From: Kordiimonas aquimaris
GTDB taxonomy: Bacteria > Pseudomonadota > Alphaproteobacteria > Sphingomonadales > Kordiimonadaceae
Length of the DNA stretch: 64,000 nucleotides
Direction: 5' to 3'
NCBI RefSeq assembly: GCF_025574485.1
Contig: NZ_JAOBPO010000001.1
Span: 193,501-257,500 of the forward strand
Shown piece by piece: positions 10,071-19,319 of the stretch. How positions within the stretch are numbered: the first letter of the stretch is position 1; each line of letters opens with the position of its first letter. The notes beneath the pieces were generated by a model that was not told where the DNA came from, ran no database searches, and saw only the letters and a program-made list of their open reading frames with translations. Both the position numbers and the translations under genes were made by a program.

Positions 10071-10109
10071 TTTACAAACTTTACAAATTGACATTATGAC
10101 ATTTACAAA
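10071..10109. promoter_or_regulatory. Candidate ScfR/RamB operator, TTTACAAA x3
   Basis: TTTACAAA occurs at 10071-10078, 10080-10087 and 10102-10109, immediately upstream of the regulator start and within the 168-base gap to aceB. A direct repeat TGACATT (10089-10095, 10097-10103) sits between the second and third copies. RamB-type proteins are known to bind motifs with TTTGCAAA, so this is a good operator candidate by sequence and position. Confidence 0.5.
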
Positions 10110-10237
10110 AACATACAATAGGACTTTTTTTGTATCAATAGTGTTTTTATCATAGCAATAAATGTGAAATACATGCCTCAGATAACGCAATAAAATGTCG
10201 CTGATCTCAAATCACGACGCTTGACTGAGGTTTCACA

Positions 10238-11848
10238 ATGTCCGCAACTGCAAAAATACAAACGCCAATCTCGCAGCTAGAGTTAACCTGCACCACAGCA
10301 CCAAAGTTTGCACATATTCTAAGCGAGGATGCACTAGCATTTGTTGCTACACTTCAAGCTAACTTTGGCCACCGACGGGAAGCGTTGCTGAATGCCCGCA
10401 TGGAACGGCAAACCCGATTTGATAAAGGTGAACTGCCTGACTTTTTACGTGAGACACAATATATTCGCAGCAGCGACTGGAGCATCCTCGGCACGCCAGA
10501 TGATTTGAAAGATCGCCGTGTTGAAATTACAGGGCCTGTTGATCGTAAAATGATGATCAATGCCCTGAACTCAGGCGCAAATGTTTTCATGGCGGACTTT
10601 GAAGACGCTTCTTCACCAACGCTGGACAACATGCTACAGGGTCAAGTTAACATGTTTGACTATGCCCGTGGTTCACTTGCCTTTACTGACCCGCGCACAG
10701 GTAAAGACTATAAGTTAGGCGAAAAAACAGCAGTATTGAAAATACGCCCGCGCGGCTGGCACATGCTAGAGGCACACGCCAAACTGGACGGCGAACCTGT
10801 TTCCGCAGGCTTATTTGATTTCGGCCTGTATGCATTCCACAACGCGCGCGCTCTAATAGAGCGCGGCACTGGCGCTTATTTTTACCTACCCAAAATTGAA
10901 AGCCATCAAGAAGCACAGCTTTGGGATGATGTTTTCACTTTCACAGAAGCAGCGCTCGGCGTTCCTCACGGTAGCTTCAAAGCAACTATCCTCATTGAGA
11001 CGCTACCTGCTGCTTTCGAAATGGATGAAATTCTATACGCAATGAAAGATCACATTGTTGGCCTGAATTGCGGCCGCTGGGATTACATCTTCAGCTATAT
11101 CAAACGTATTGGCGGTAACGCCAACTACCTACTCCCCGACAGAGGCCAAGTTGGTATGGGAACAGCCTTCCTGAAAGCATATTCGCTTTTACTCATACAA
11201 ACATGTCACCGTCGGGGAGCTCATGCAATGGGCGGTATGGCAGCACAAATACCAATCAAGGGTGACGAGGCCGCCAACGAGGCTGCATTTGAAAAGGTGC
11301 GCGCTGATAAGGACCGCGAAGCATCAAACGGGCATGATGGCACATGGGTTGCTCACCCAGCCCTTGTACCTGTTGCACTTGATGTTTTCGATAAATTGAT
11401 GCCGCAGCAAAACCAGATCCACCGCACGCGAACAGATATAACCATCACTCGTGAAGATTTACTGGCGCCGCACACTGGAACAACAACCGAGGACGGTATT
11501 CGCGAAAACATTCGTGTCGGCATTCAATATATTGGCGCATGGCTGACAGGTCGCGGAGCTGTTCCACTATATAATTTGATGGAAGATGCTGCCACCGCAG
11601 AAATTAGCCGCGCACAAATCTGGCAACAACTCAAGCATGGTGCCAAACTGGATGATGGCCGCACGATCACACCTGATCTGGTCAGAGCCTTATTTGAAGA
11701 CGAAATGCGTTTGCTTAAGACTGACTTTGGCAAAGAGCAATTCGGAGCAAATCGTCTGCCTGAAGCATCCAATCTCTTTCTGGATCTGATTTTTGCGCCT
11801 GACTGCAAAGAGTTTCTAACCACACCTGCGTACGCACTTATTCAATAA
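10238..11848 (+). CDS. aceB: Malate synthase A
   Basis: Condenses glyoxylate with acetyl-CoA to give malate, the second step of the glyoxylate shunt. At 536 aa it has the length of the A isoform, not the longer G isoform. Family motifs include the PRGWHMLEAH segment, ESHQEAQLWD and GLNCGRWDYIFS, which contribute to the active site. A GAGG ribosome site lies before the ATG. It is first in an aceB-aceA operon divergent from a ScfR-type regulator, so it is probably induced on acetate or fatty acids. Confidence 0.96.
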   Translation: MSATAKIQTPISQLELTCTTAPKFAHILSEDALAFVATLQANFGHRREALLNARMERQTRFDKGELPDFLRETQYIRSSDWSILGTPDDLKDRRVEITGPVDRKMMINALNSGANVFMADFEDASSPTLDNMLQGQVNMFDYARGSLAFTDPRTGKDYKLGEKTAVLKIRPRGWHMLEAHAKLDGEPVSAGLFDFGLYAFHNARALIERGTGAYFYLPKIESHQEAQLWDDVFTFTEAALGVPHGSFKATILIETLPAAFEMDEILYAMKDHIVGLNCGRWDYIFSYIKRIGGNANYLLPDRGQVGMGTAFLKAYSLLLIQTCHRRGAHAMGGMAAQIPIKGDEAANEAAFEKVRADKDREASNGHDGTWVAHPALVPVALDVFDKLMPQQNQIHRTRTDITITREDLLAPHTGTTTEDGIRENIRVGIQYIGAWLTGRGAVPLYNLMEDAATAEISRAQIWQQLKHGAKLDDGRTITPDLVRALFEDEMRLLKTDFGKEQFGANRLPEASNLFLDLIFAPDCKEFLTTPAYALIQ

Positions 11849-11906
11849 TCCCTAACAATAATCATTGGGCGACACATGCCCGCACTTACTATTAAGGAGA
11901 CCTCCC

Positions 11907-13190
11907 ATGACAAAAACATTTGAAGATTTAATTCCAAACACACCAAAAGATCGTTTCAAATATATCGAACGTAACTACACAGTTGAAGATGTTGAACGCT
12001 TGCGCGGTTCCGTTCAAGTTCAGCACACACTTGCTGATCGTGGATCCCGCAAATTATGGGACTTGTTACATACAGAAGACTACGTACACTCGCTTGGTGC
12101 GATGACAGGCAACCAAGCCATGCAAATGGTACGTGCAGGCCTGAAGGCGATCTATCTGTCAGGGTGGCAAGTAGCCGCTGACAGCAATACTGCATCCAGT
12201 ATGTACCCAGATCAAAGTCTTTACCCAGCAAATGCTGCGCCGGAACTCGCTAAACGTATCAATCGCACCCTACAGCGCGCTGATCAAATCGAGTGTGCCG
12301 AAGGCGGTGCAAAGCGCGATTGGTTTGCACCGATTGTTGCAGATGCTGAAGCAGGGTTTGGTGGCAAACTAAACAGCTTTGAGATCATGAAAGCATTCAT
12401 TGAGGCTGGCGCAGCTGGTGTTCATTTTGAAGATCAATTGGCAGCCGAGAAAAAATGCGGACACTTGGGCGGTAAGGTGCTTATTCCAACACAGGCTCAC
12501 GAGCAGAACCTGCAAGCTGCACGATTGGCTGCTGATATTGCTGGCGTGCCGTCATTGATTATTGCCCGCACAGATGCAGAGTCAGCAAAATTGATTACAT
12601 CTGACGTTGATGAGCGTGACCATGAATTTATCATTGACCGGGACAACCGAACATCTGAAGGCTTTTACCACCTTAACGCTGGCGTTGATCACTGTATCAA
12701 ACGCGGTCTGTCATTTGCCAAGCATGCTGACTTGCTCTGGTGGGAAACATCAACACCTAACCTTGATGATGCCAAGCGCTTTGCTGAAGCAATCCAAAGA
12801 GAATTCCCAGGCAAAATGATGGCTTATAACTGTTCACCATCCTTCAACTGGGAGGCAAATCTGGATAAAGACACAATTGCCAAGTTCCAGCGTGAACTCG
12901 GTGCGATGGGCTACAAATACCAGTTTGTTACACTTGCTGGCTTCCATAGCCTCAACCATGGCATGTTTGAATTGGCAACTGGTTACCGTGACCGCGGTAT
13001 GGCGGCATACTCAGAACTCCAGCAAGCTGAATTCGGCAACGAAAACCAAGGTTACACAGCTACCCGTCACCAGCGTGAAGTTGGTACCGGTTATTTTGAC
13101 GCTGTTGCTGAAGCCATTACTGGCGGCAACTCTTCAACAACTGCTATGGGCGAATCTACTGAAACAGCTCAATTCAAAGCCGCTGAGTAA
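11907..13190 (+). CDS. aceA: Isocitrate lyase
   Basis: Cleaves isocitrate to glyoxylate and succinate. The 427-aa protein has the catalytic signature [14 protein letters not shown] with the active-site cysteine, and the substrate motif YNCSPSFNW. The ATG at 11907 is preceded by AAGGAG at a suitable distance; an in-frame start at 11865 would add a short unrelated leader. It follows aceB by 58 bases and a strong terminator follows it, so the two form an operon. Confidence 0.97.
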   Translation: MTKTFEDLIPNTPKDRFKYIERNYTVEDVERLRGSVQVQHTLADRGSRKLWDLLHTEDYVHSLGAMTGNQAMQMVRAGLKAIYLSGWQVAADSNTASSMYPDQSLYPANAAPELAKRINRTLQRADQIECAEGGAKRDWFAPIVADAEAGFGGKLNSFEIMKAFIEAGAAGVHFEDQLAAEKKCGHLGGKVLIPTQAHEQNLQAARLAADIAGVPSLIIARTDAESAKLITSDVDERDHEFIIDRDNRTSEGFYHLNAGVDHCIKRGLSFAKHADLLWWETSTPNLDDAKRFAEAIQREFPGKMMAYNCSPSFNWEANLDKDTIAKFQRELGAMGYKYQFVTLAGFHSLNHGMFELATGYRDRGMAAYSELQQAEFGNENQGYTATRHQREVGTGYFDAVAEAITGGNSSTTAMGESTETAQFKAAE

Positions 13191-13239
13191 GTTTTTAACG
13201 CAATAACCCCTCGTTGCTTGCTGATGCAAGTAACCTACA

Positions 13240-13266
13240 GGCCAGCCTCAGGGCTGGTCTTTTTTT
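13240..13266 (+). terminator. Rho-independent terminator after aceA
   Basis: GGCCAGCC pairs with GGCTGGTC (one G-T pair) around a short loop, followed by seven T residues at 13260-13266. It closes the aceB-aceA operon. Confidence 0.9.
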
Positions 13267-13415
13267 ACGAGATAACACTCATGACAGCATATTTTGTTTT
13301 ATTTTAGCGTATTTTGCCCGCTCCCCTCTTGACGTCAAGCCAATCTACAGAGACATATGAAGCGTATTACCAACAAACAATATTCTTAGAACACAAAACA
13401 AGCGGAACACTGCTC

Positions 13416-13733
13416 ATGGTAAAAATTACAGTCACTGACCTCGCCGGCAAAGCCTCAGCTATTGAAGCCGAGGTTGGTTTGTCGTTAATGGAAAACATTC
13501 GCAATGCAGATTTTGATGATCTTGCCGCAGTCTGTGGCGGCTGTTGCAGTTGCTGTACTTGTCATGTTTTTGTTGATAGCGATGACTTTGAACGCCTGCC
13601 TGAAATGGAAGAAGATGAGCAGTATCTACTGGAAGACAGCGATCACTTCCAAACCGGCGCATCACGCCTTTCCTGCCAAATTGAAGTAGATGACAGCCTT
13701 GACGGCCTGAAGGTCACCATCGCTCCGGAATAA
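13416..13733 (+). CDS. 2Fe-2S ferredoxin with a cysteine-rich loop
   Basis: A 105-aa adrenodoxin/plant-type ferredoxin for electron transfer. The cluster loop reads CGGCCSCCTC: the expected ligands (Cys-x5-Cys-x2-Cys) are present, with the fourth in RLSCQI. Three extra cysteines replace the usual small residues of the CGGACACATC-type loop. The start at 13416 is chosen because the family begins at MVKITVTD; the open frame extends back to 13314 but that part has no family resemblance. The partner is not apparent from the neighbours. Confidence 0.9.
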   Translation: MVKITVTDLAGKASAIEAEVGLSLMENIRNADFDDLAAVCGGCCSCCTCHVFVDSDDFERLPEMEEDEQYLLEDSDHFQTGASRLSCQIEVDDSLDGLKVTIAPE

Positions 13734-13756
13734 ATCTTCGTTACTTTTCGAAGATT
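13733..13756 (+). terminator. Hairpin after ferredoxin
   Basis: AATCTTCG and CGAAGATT form a perfect 8-bp stem with an 8-base loop directly at the ferredoxin stop. There is no long T-run after it, so it may be a weak terminator or a stability element. Confidence 0.45.
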
Positions 13757-13794
13757 ATCCAGAAACCAACACACCCCCATCCAAGGAAGTCCTT

Positions 13795-15207
13795 TTGCCT
13801 TTACTGGAAAACTGCCTCAGCACACCGTCGGATACTGCGACGATTAATATAACCCCCATAACAACCACATCATTTGATACATGGTTAATGGGTTTACCTA
13901 CGCGTGAAAAAACGTGGATTCAATCCACTGGGTTTACCGGAAAAGGCAACACATCGGCGATAATTGCAAACGTCGAAGGTGCAATTTCTCATGTCTATGT
14001 GGGCTGCGGTACAGAGATGCCTGTTTCGAACTCGATTTGGTGGCTCGCTGCGATTGTTGATCAACTACCGGAAGGGCAATACGTTCTACCCGCAGATATT
14101 GACCAAAACATACAACAAGCGGCAGCACTTGGTTGGTGCATGGCGCACTATGTGTTCGATCGCTATAAGTCAGCGGACTCTGCACCAAAGGTGCGTACAC
14201 TTATAATGACGGATCAAGGCAGTGTCGATAATGCCCTGCGCACAGCAAATGCAATGGCGCTTGTACGCGACCTGGTTAACACCCCAGCTGAAGATATGGG
14301 CCCTTCTGAGCTACAGGAAGCAGCCGAGATGCTGGCTGAAGCCAACGGTGGTACAATAAGTACTATTGTTGGTGACGACCTGTTGGATGAAAACTTCCCG
14401 GCCATCCACGCAGTGGGGCGTGCCGCCGCTGAGGGCCGCGAACCCAGACTGATTGATCTAAGCTGGGGCAATGAAAATGCACCACGCCTAACCATTGTTG
14501 GCAAAGGTGTTTGTTTCGACACCGGCGGGCTTGATATCAAACCCGGTGCAGGTATGCGCTTGATGAAGAAAGATATGGGCGGTGCCGCACATGCACTTGG
14601 TTTAGCGCAGCTTATCATCGAAAATGACTTGGATGTGAATTTACGCGTTCTCATACCTGCCGTTGAAAATGCCATAGCTGGCGATGCATACCGCCCAAGC
14701 GATATTATCATGACTCGCAAAGGCTTATCTGTTGAAATCGGCAATACAGATGCTGAAGGCCGCGTTGTTTTGTGCGATGCCCTTGCACTTGCTTGTGAAG
14801 AAAACCCGTCGCTCATTATTGATTTTGCAACCCTGACAGGGGCAGCGCGTGTCGCACTCGGCGCAGACCTGCCAGCCACATACACCAACAACGACGATGT
14901 TTGGAATTGCCTGGATACCGAGTCTAAAACAACAGCAGACCCTCTGTGGCGGATGCCGTTATGGGCCCCATACGATGAAAGCCTGGACAGCCGCGTTGCA
15001 GATATTTGTAATATCAGCAATAGCCCGCTTGGTGGTTCAATAACTGCCGCACTTTATCTACAAAGGTTTATAGAAAAAGACACCCCTTGGGTACACTTCG
15101 ATGTATTCGCCTGGAGCGACAGGAAACGCGCAGGCAGGCCAGTTGGTGGTGACGCACAAGGGGTACGCGCAACCTATGCTGCGATTAAGCGGTATTTAGA
15201 TATATAA
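13795..15207 (+). CDS. Leucyl aminopeptidase family protein (M17)
   Basis: A two-metal cytosolic aminopeptidase of 470 aa. The M17 signature NTDAEGRVVLCDALALA is present, and the metal and catalytic Lys region reads GKGVCFDTGGLDIKPG with MKKDMGGAAH after it. The N-terminal domain is short and divergent, as in PepB-like members. Translation probably starts at TTG 13795, with AAGGAAG nine bases upstream; no better ATG is near. The downstream NlpC/P60 gene suggests a shared role in peptide or murein-peptide recycling, which is inferred from context. Confidence 0.92.
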   Translation: MPLLENCLSTPSDTATINITPITTTSFDTWLMGLPTREKTWIQSTGFTGKGNTSAIIANVEGAISHVYVGCGTEMPVSNSIWWLAAIVDQLPEGQYVLPADIDQNIQQAAALGWCMAHYVFDRYKSADSAPKVRTLIMTDQGSVDNALRTANAMALVRDLVNTPAEDMGPSELQEAAEMLAEANGGTISTIVGDDLLDENFPAIHAVGRAAAEGREPRLIDLSWGNENAPRLTIVGKGVCFDTGGLDIKPGAGMRLMKKDMGGAAHALGLAQLIIENDLDVNLRVLIPAVENAIAGDAYRPSDIIMTRKGLSVEIGNTDAEGRVVLCDALALACEENPSLIIDFATLTGAARVALGADLPATYTNNDDVWNCLDTESKTTADPLWRMPLWAPYDESLDSRVADICNISNSPLGGSITAALYLQRFIEKDTPWVHFDVFAWSDRKRAGRPVGGDAQGVRATYAAIKRYLDI

Positions 15208-15287
15208 ATGGCTGCCACGTTAGGACAGTTTTAAGGAACGTTTGCTAGACAGAAACCCTGAACTCATATGGATACAGGGAATCAGGT

Positions 15288-15641
15288 GTGAGCGAAAAAA
15301 CAAATCCGCGAATGCTGAAGGTCTGGCGCGAAGCACATCGTGCCTGTGTGCGCTCTAACGACCCTGATCTGACATCGCGTCAAATGTCGATCTTGCTAAC
15401 GGTATATATGACTGAGCCACCACATACAGTACGCGCCATCGCTGCAGACCTAAATGTATCTAAACCTGTTATCACGCGCGCACTTGATACCATGGGCCGA
15501 ATGGGTTTAATAAAACGTAAGAAGGATGAAAAAGACAAACGCAGCATCCTAATTCAACGTACAGTGAAAGGCGCTGTATTTCTAAGTGAACTTTCGGACC
15601 AAATTGTCGCTGCCGATAAAATCGTACCGCCAGACGATTAA
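15288..15641 (+). CDS. MarR-like winged-helix regulator
   Basis: A small 117-aa DNA-binding protein. Residues about 25-95 form a MarR-type winged helix ([14 protein letters not shown], then [22 protein letters not shown] and the wing [11 protein letters not shown]). It lacks the long N- and C-terminal dimer helices of full MarR proteins. Translation starts at GTG. It sits between the aminopeptidase and NlpC/P60 genes on the same strand and ends just before the latter, so all three may be cotranscribed. Its target is not known. Confidence 0.8.
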   Translation: MSEKTNPRMLKVWREAHRACVRSNDPDLTSRQMSILLTVYMTEPPHTVRAIAADLNVSKPVITRALDTMGRMGLIKRKKDEKDKRSILIQRTVKGAVFLSELSDQIVAADKIVPPDD

Positions 15642-15669
15642 ACAAAACCAAACCTTGATCGAGGACCAT

Positions 15670-16533
15670 ATGACCCTTGCAGTGATGACAACCTTAAAAG
15701 AATATGGTCTTCCTGCGTTGCAGGATCCATGCGCCGAAGTTTCATCAAACCCATCTCTATATAATTGTGTCAACATCCACGGCCAGTGTGCGGTGCCTTG
15801 GGCACCAATAAAGTGTGCACCTGCACCGGACGCAGAGACCGTCAGTGAGCTTCTGTTCGGGGAACCTGTCGAGATATTATCTCAAGATAATGGCTGGATA
15901 AAAATTGCTTCTATCACTGACGGGTACACAGGCTGGGTCGCGGAACAAGTTGTAGCAGAAGGACATGCACCACCTACACACCGCGTATCTGCTCCTATGA
16001 GCCATGTTTACCGTGAGCCTAATCTTAAATCAGAACCAATGTTGCCCTTACCCATGGGAAGCTACATAACTGTTGGTCCCGCGCAAAAAACAAACCCACG
16101 CTTTGGCGCGCTGGCAACCGGTGGGTATATCTATCATAAACATATTTCGCCGCTGGGTGGATTTTCGACGGATCCGCTTGCCATTGCCGAAACATTCATT
16201 GGCACGCCTTATTTGTGGGGTGGCCGCACGAAAATGGGCATTGATTGCTCTGGCTTAATTCAACTAAGCCTGTCTGCTTGTGGCCACAGAATTTTACGAG
16301 ATAGTGGTAGTCAGTTCAAAAGTCTGGGTGAAGGGTTGAGCGCTACTGACTCACCCCAGCGCGGTGATCTTGCTTTTTTCCCCGGTCATGTGGGCTTCAT
16401 GATCGACAATATTCATCTGCTACACCCAAACGCCACCAATATGGCTGTAACAGTTGATCCAGTTGATGATGTGATTAAGTGGATCGAAGACGATGGAGCG
16501 GAAACTCCATTCCTCGGCTTTAAACGCCTCTAG
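15670..16533 (+). CDS. NlpC/P60 cysteine peptidase with SH3 domains
   Basis: A 287-aa C40-family peptidase. Two bacterial SH3-like segments (about 60-105 and 115-160) precede the catalytic domain, which has the nucleophile in [11 protein letters not shown], the His in GHVGFMID and the third polar site at LHPNA. This resembles gamma-D-glutamyl-diamino-acid peptidases (YkfC type) that trim murein peptides. No signal peptide is seen, so a cytosolic recycling role beside the M17 peptidase is likely. The ATG at 15670 has GAGG upstream and avoids overlap with the MarR-like gene, which the longer frame from 15586 would not. Confidence 0.9.
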   Translation: MTLAVMTTLKEYGLPALQDPCAEVSSNPSLYNCVNIHGQCAVPWAPIKCAPAPDAETVSELLFGEPVEILSQDNGWIKIASITDGYTGWVAEQVVAEGHAPPTHRVSAPMSHVYREPNLKSEPMLPLPMGSYITVGPAQKTNPRFGALATGGYIYHKHISPLGGFSTDPLAIAETFIGTPYLWGGRTKMGIDCSGLIQLSLSACGHRILRDSGSQFKSLGEGLSATDSPQRGDLAFFPGHVGFMIDNIHLLHPNATNMAVTVDPVDDVIKWIEDDGAETPFLGFKRL

Positions 16534-16555
16534 AGCATAATTTATATACAAAAAA

Positions 16556-16579
16556 AAGCGAGCCTAAGCCCGCTTCTTT
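16556..16579. terminator. Bidirectional terminator, imperfect stem
   Basis: AAGCGAGC pairs with GCCCGCTT with one mismatch around CTAA. It is flanked by an A-run on the left and TTCTTT on the right, and lies between the convergent NlpC/P60 and cytochrome c genes, so it can serve both. Confidence 0.65.
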
Positions 16580-16603
16580 GAATTAGTTTTTAGCGACGAC
16601 CTA

Positions 16604-17167
16604 TTATTCTACGTCTTCAACTTGTTCAACCGCCTCAACCACAGGAAGCGGAACAGGCGCATCAGTGAATGTTGAGAGATACGCGATCAGGTCAGCACGC
16701 TGTTCAGGTTTGCGTAAACCTGCAAATGACATCGACGTGCCGTTTGCGAAAGATTTAGGGCTTAGCAGCCACTCATCAAGTGACTCGTATGTCCAGACTG
16801 ATGTCTGGATGCCACGCAGCGCATTTGAATAATTGAAATCATCCAATGCAGCAATTGTACGACCAACGATACCATAAAGGTTTGGTCCTGTACCATTGCG
16901 GCCATCTTTCTCAACAGTATGGCATGCACGGCATTTGGCCCACTGACGCGCACCGCGTGCTGCATCAGCGCCTGCCATCAACTCCGCAAAGCTCGGCCCT
17001 TCTTCAACAACAACATCAGCAGCATCAGCTGTGGCTACTTCAATGCTAAAGGCTGGCTTTACATGTTCTTGATGAAACGGCTGCTCGGCAACAATACCGA
17101 TAACCATGATAAACAGTACGGATGCAAATACAGCCGCTAAAACTTTATTCCACTCAAAGGAATCCAC
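16604..17167 (-). CDS. Membrane-anchored cytochrome c (CycM type)
   Basis: A 187-aa monohaem class I cytochrome c held in the membrane by an uncleaved N-terminal helix (VLAAVFASVLFIMVIGIVA). The haem site is CRACH and the axial Met lies in GTSMSFAG. This matches CycM/cytochrome c552, which carries electrons from the bc1 complex to aa3 oxidase in alphaproteobacteria. The start is taken as GTG 17167, because AAGGAG lies just upstream; the frame continues to 17269 but that part looks unrelated. The acidic C-terminal tail is rich in Glu and Val. Confidence 0.9.
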   Translation of the reverse strand: MDSFEWNKVLAAVFASVLFIMVIGIVAEQPFHQEHVKPAFSIEVATADAADVVVEEGPSFAELMAGADAARGARQWAKCRACHTVEKDGRNGTGPNLYGIVGRTIAALDDFNYSNALRGIQTSVWTYESLDEWLLSPKSFANGTSMSFAGLRKPEQRADLIAYLSTFTDAPVPLPVVEAVEQVEDVE

Positions 17168-17503
17168 TGTTCGTTCTCCTTGCAGGCGGCCACACCCGAA
17201 ATATGGACCGGCTGGATACTGATGATGAAAGTATGTTGATAACACACCCTCTTCGTTTGCGCGCGACAATAGCCGCTGATGTACTAAAAATTCAAGTCGA
17301 GATTTACCGCTTTTAACGAAAGAACGTTAAAAATCACTTATTTTTACCGCGGCATATAAGCGCACATACCTCAAACTAGCCTATTTTGGCATGCTGCGTT
17401 GACTTGGCGGCAACCAATTGGCACAAGATTCGTGAATAAACCAGCTACGAATCATGTGCGCAAAACGCATATATGCACACGGCTTACATAACTGAGACTC
17501 ACC
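17168..17503. promoter_or_regulatory. Divergent promoter region, cytochrome c / pheA
   Basis: This 336-base gap holds no supportable gene. It contains a perfect inverted repeat at 17311-17332 (TTTTAACG, six bases, CGTTAAAA) roughly midway between the two divergent starts, and AT-rich stretches on both sides that could hold promoters. The repeat could be an operator for either gene. Confidence 0.45.
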
Positions 17504-18391
17504 ATGCCAAACCAACAAGACATGCTTTCTTCAGAAGATACATCTGACACCAGCGAAAATACCATCGCATTTCAGGGCGAGCTTGGTGCGTATTCGCATA
17601 TGGCTTGCCGTGCAGTTTATCCTGATATGCATGTCTTACCATGCCCCAGTTTTGAGGATGCATTAGCAGCAGTGCAAAAAGGCAATGCAAAGCTTGCCAT
17701 GATACCAATCGAAAACTCCACCGCAGGGCGCGTTGCAGACATTCACATACTACTACCAGGCAGTGGCCTGTTTATTATTGGTGAACATTTTGAAACCATC
17801 AGGCATTGTCTTCTGGCGACACACAATGCCGACGACACAACACTGAAGCGCGTAACAAGTCATGTACAAGCGCTGGGACAATGCCGCAAAAACCTGCGCG
17901 CCATGGGCTTGGTACGCGAACCCTTTGCCGACACAGCTGGTTCAGCGCGGTATGTTGCGGACTTGGGCGACAACACAATCGCAGGTATCGCAAGTGAACT
18001 AGCCGCTGAAGTGTACGACCTGAAAATTATCAAACGTGACTTACAGGATGAAGGCAACAACACCACACGGTTTGTTGTTCTCTCGCAAGAAGCATTACAT
18101 CAGGATACATATAATGACAGCGTAATGACGAGTTTCACATTTGAGGTCCGCAACATACCGGCAGCACTATATAAAGCCCTTGGCGGGTTTGCTACCAACA
18201 GTGTCAACATGACCAAGCTGGAGAGTTACTACGAATCGGATAGCTTTAAAGTAAGCGAATTTTACGCTGATATTGAAGGACATGAAGGCATGGAAAATGT
18301 AGCACGCGCCATGGAAGAGCTACGCTTTCACACAAAACATGTTAACCTGCTTGGCACATATCCAATTGCACGCAAACGCTCTAAGTATTGA
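17504..18391 (+). CDS. pheA: Prephenate dehydratase
   Basis: Converts prephenate to phenylpyruvate in phenylalanine synthesis. The 295-aa protein has no chorismate mutase domain. The catalytic domain starts at FQGELGAYSH, with the substrate motifs ENSTAGR and NTTRFVVLS. A C-terminal ACT domain carries the phenylalanine-binding ESY motif (LESYYESDSFKVSEFYADI), so feedback inhibition by Phe is expected. The ATG at 17504 opens the frame. Confidence 0.95.
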   Translation: MPNQQDMLSSEDTSDTSENTIAFQGELGAYSHMACRAVYPDMHVLPCPSFEDALAAVQKGNAKLAMIPIENSTAGRVADIHILLPGSGLFIIGEHFETIRHCLLATHNADDTTLKRVTSHVQALGQCRKNLRAMGLVREPFADTAGSARYVADLGDNTIAGIASELAAEVYDLKIIKRDLQDEGNNTTRFVVLSQEALHQDTYNDSVMTSFTFEVRNIPAALYKALGGFATNSVNMTKLESYYESDSFKVSEFYADIEGHEGMENVARAMEELRFHTKHVNLLGTYPIARKRSKY

Positions 18392-19298
18392 TGTTGTCAT
18401 CCATGATAAATGTAGTCACAGAAAAAGGGTTAAGCTTATCATCGAAAAAATAGTATCTGCTATTTTCTTCTCTTTGGCGGCAGCAATGCTCAGTATGTGG
18501 GATTTGCATCTAGCTCGTGCACAGGACGCCGTCACACAAACAGCACCATTATCGAAAACACACACAGGCACAAATCTTCGTTTTTGCTATCAGGACACAG
18601 AGCTCTTTCCTGCTTATACAGGTGATGGTCCGCAAAAACCCCTCACCTTTCCCGGCGTAGATATTGAGTTGCTAGATACCATGGCAGAAAACTTAGGTGT
18701 CACTGTTCAATACTTTCGATTCTCCTGGAACCGCTGTCTGGCGCTTCTAAAGGCTGGCCGTATTGACAGTGTTATCGCATCTTTTAGTGAAGACAGAAAA
18801 GACATTGCAAGATTTCCTATGAAAGGCGCACAGCCCGACGATAGTTTTCATTTAACATCTTCCGGATACTATCTTTATCACTTGGGTGAGCAACCAATAT
18901 GGGATGGCTACCAGCTACTAGATCCAGGCTTGATGATTGCAACACCCTTGGGGTATTCGATTGGGCGTGTCTTAAAAAACCGCAATTTTAACATTATTGA
19001 AACCAGCACAACGCGAGAGTTACTAAGTTTGCTTCTTTATAAAAGAGTAGACGCAGTGGCCGCTCCCGGTAACGCAGCAGATGCTATTCTAAGGAATGAG
19101 CCAGAGCAGTATAAAGGCATCTATAGAGATGCAACGCCTATTCAGGAAAACCTCTATTATCTGGTGTTTTCATACCAGTTTGCTGCAGAAAACCCTGATC
19201 TTACAAAAGCATTCTGGCAACAAATGCTTCAAGCACGCATAGTACGTCGTGACTTGGTCACAAATAAATATCAACGACTAAACACACAGCATGATTAG
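18339..19298 (+). CDS. Periplasmic solute-binding protein (SBP family 3)
   Basis: Resembles amino-acid-type extracellular binding proteins: LRFCYQDTE, then PGVDIELLDTMAENLGV and LLKAGRIDSVIASFSEDRKD. A clear signal peptide (KRVKLIIEKIVSAIFFSLAA, with LARAQ before the cut) begins about residue 29. The only upstream ATG, at 18339, overlaps the end of pheA by 53 bases and adds an implausible leader; no ATG, GTG or TTG lies between the pheA stop and the signal peptide in this frame. The true start is therefore uncertain. No permease or ATPase genes are adjacent, so a sensing role is possible. Confidence 0.75.
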   Translation: MLTCLAHIQLHANALSIDVVIHDKCSHRKRVKLIIEKIVSAIFFSLAAAMLSMWDLHLARAQDAVTQTAPLSKTHTGTNLRFCYQDTELFPAYTGDGPQKPLTFPGVDIELLDTMAENLGVTVQYFRFSWNRCLALLKAGRIDSVIASFSEDRKDIARFPMKGAQPDDSFHLTSSGYYLYHLGEQPIWDGYQLLDPGLMIATPLGYSIGRVLKNRNFNIIETSTTRELLSLLLYKRVDAVAAPGNAADAILRNEPEQYKGIYRDATPIQENLYYLVFSYQFAAENPDLTKAFWQQMLQARIVRRDLVTNKYQRLNTQHD

Positions 19299-19319
19299 CC
19301 CACAATCGAGATCAACAAA

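Noticed and set aside
13314-13415. N-terminal extension of the ferredoxin
   Set aside because: The extra 34 residues have no ferredoxin similarity, and the family start fits ATG 13416.
14214-15020. 268-aa antisense frame inside the M17 aminopeptidase gene
   Set aside because: Its protein is Ser/Ala/Arg-rich low-complexity and mirrors the codon pattern of the sense gene; the sense gene has clear family motifs.
17313-17330. CtrA binding site
   Set aside because: TTAA half-sites are separated by ten bases; CtrA needs seven.
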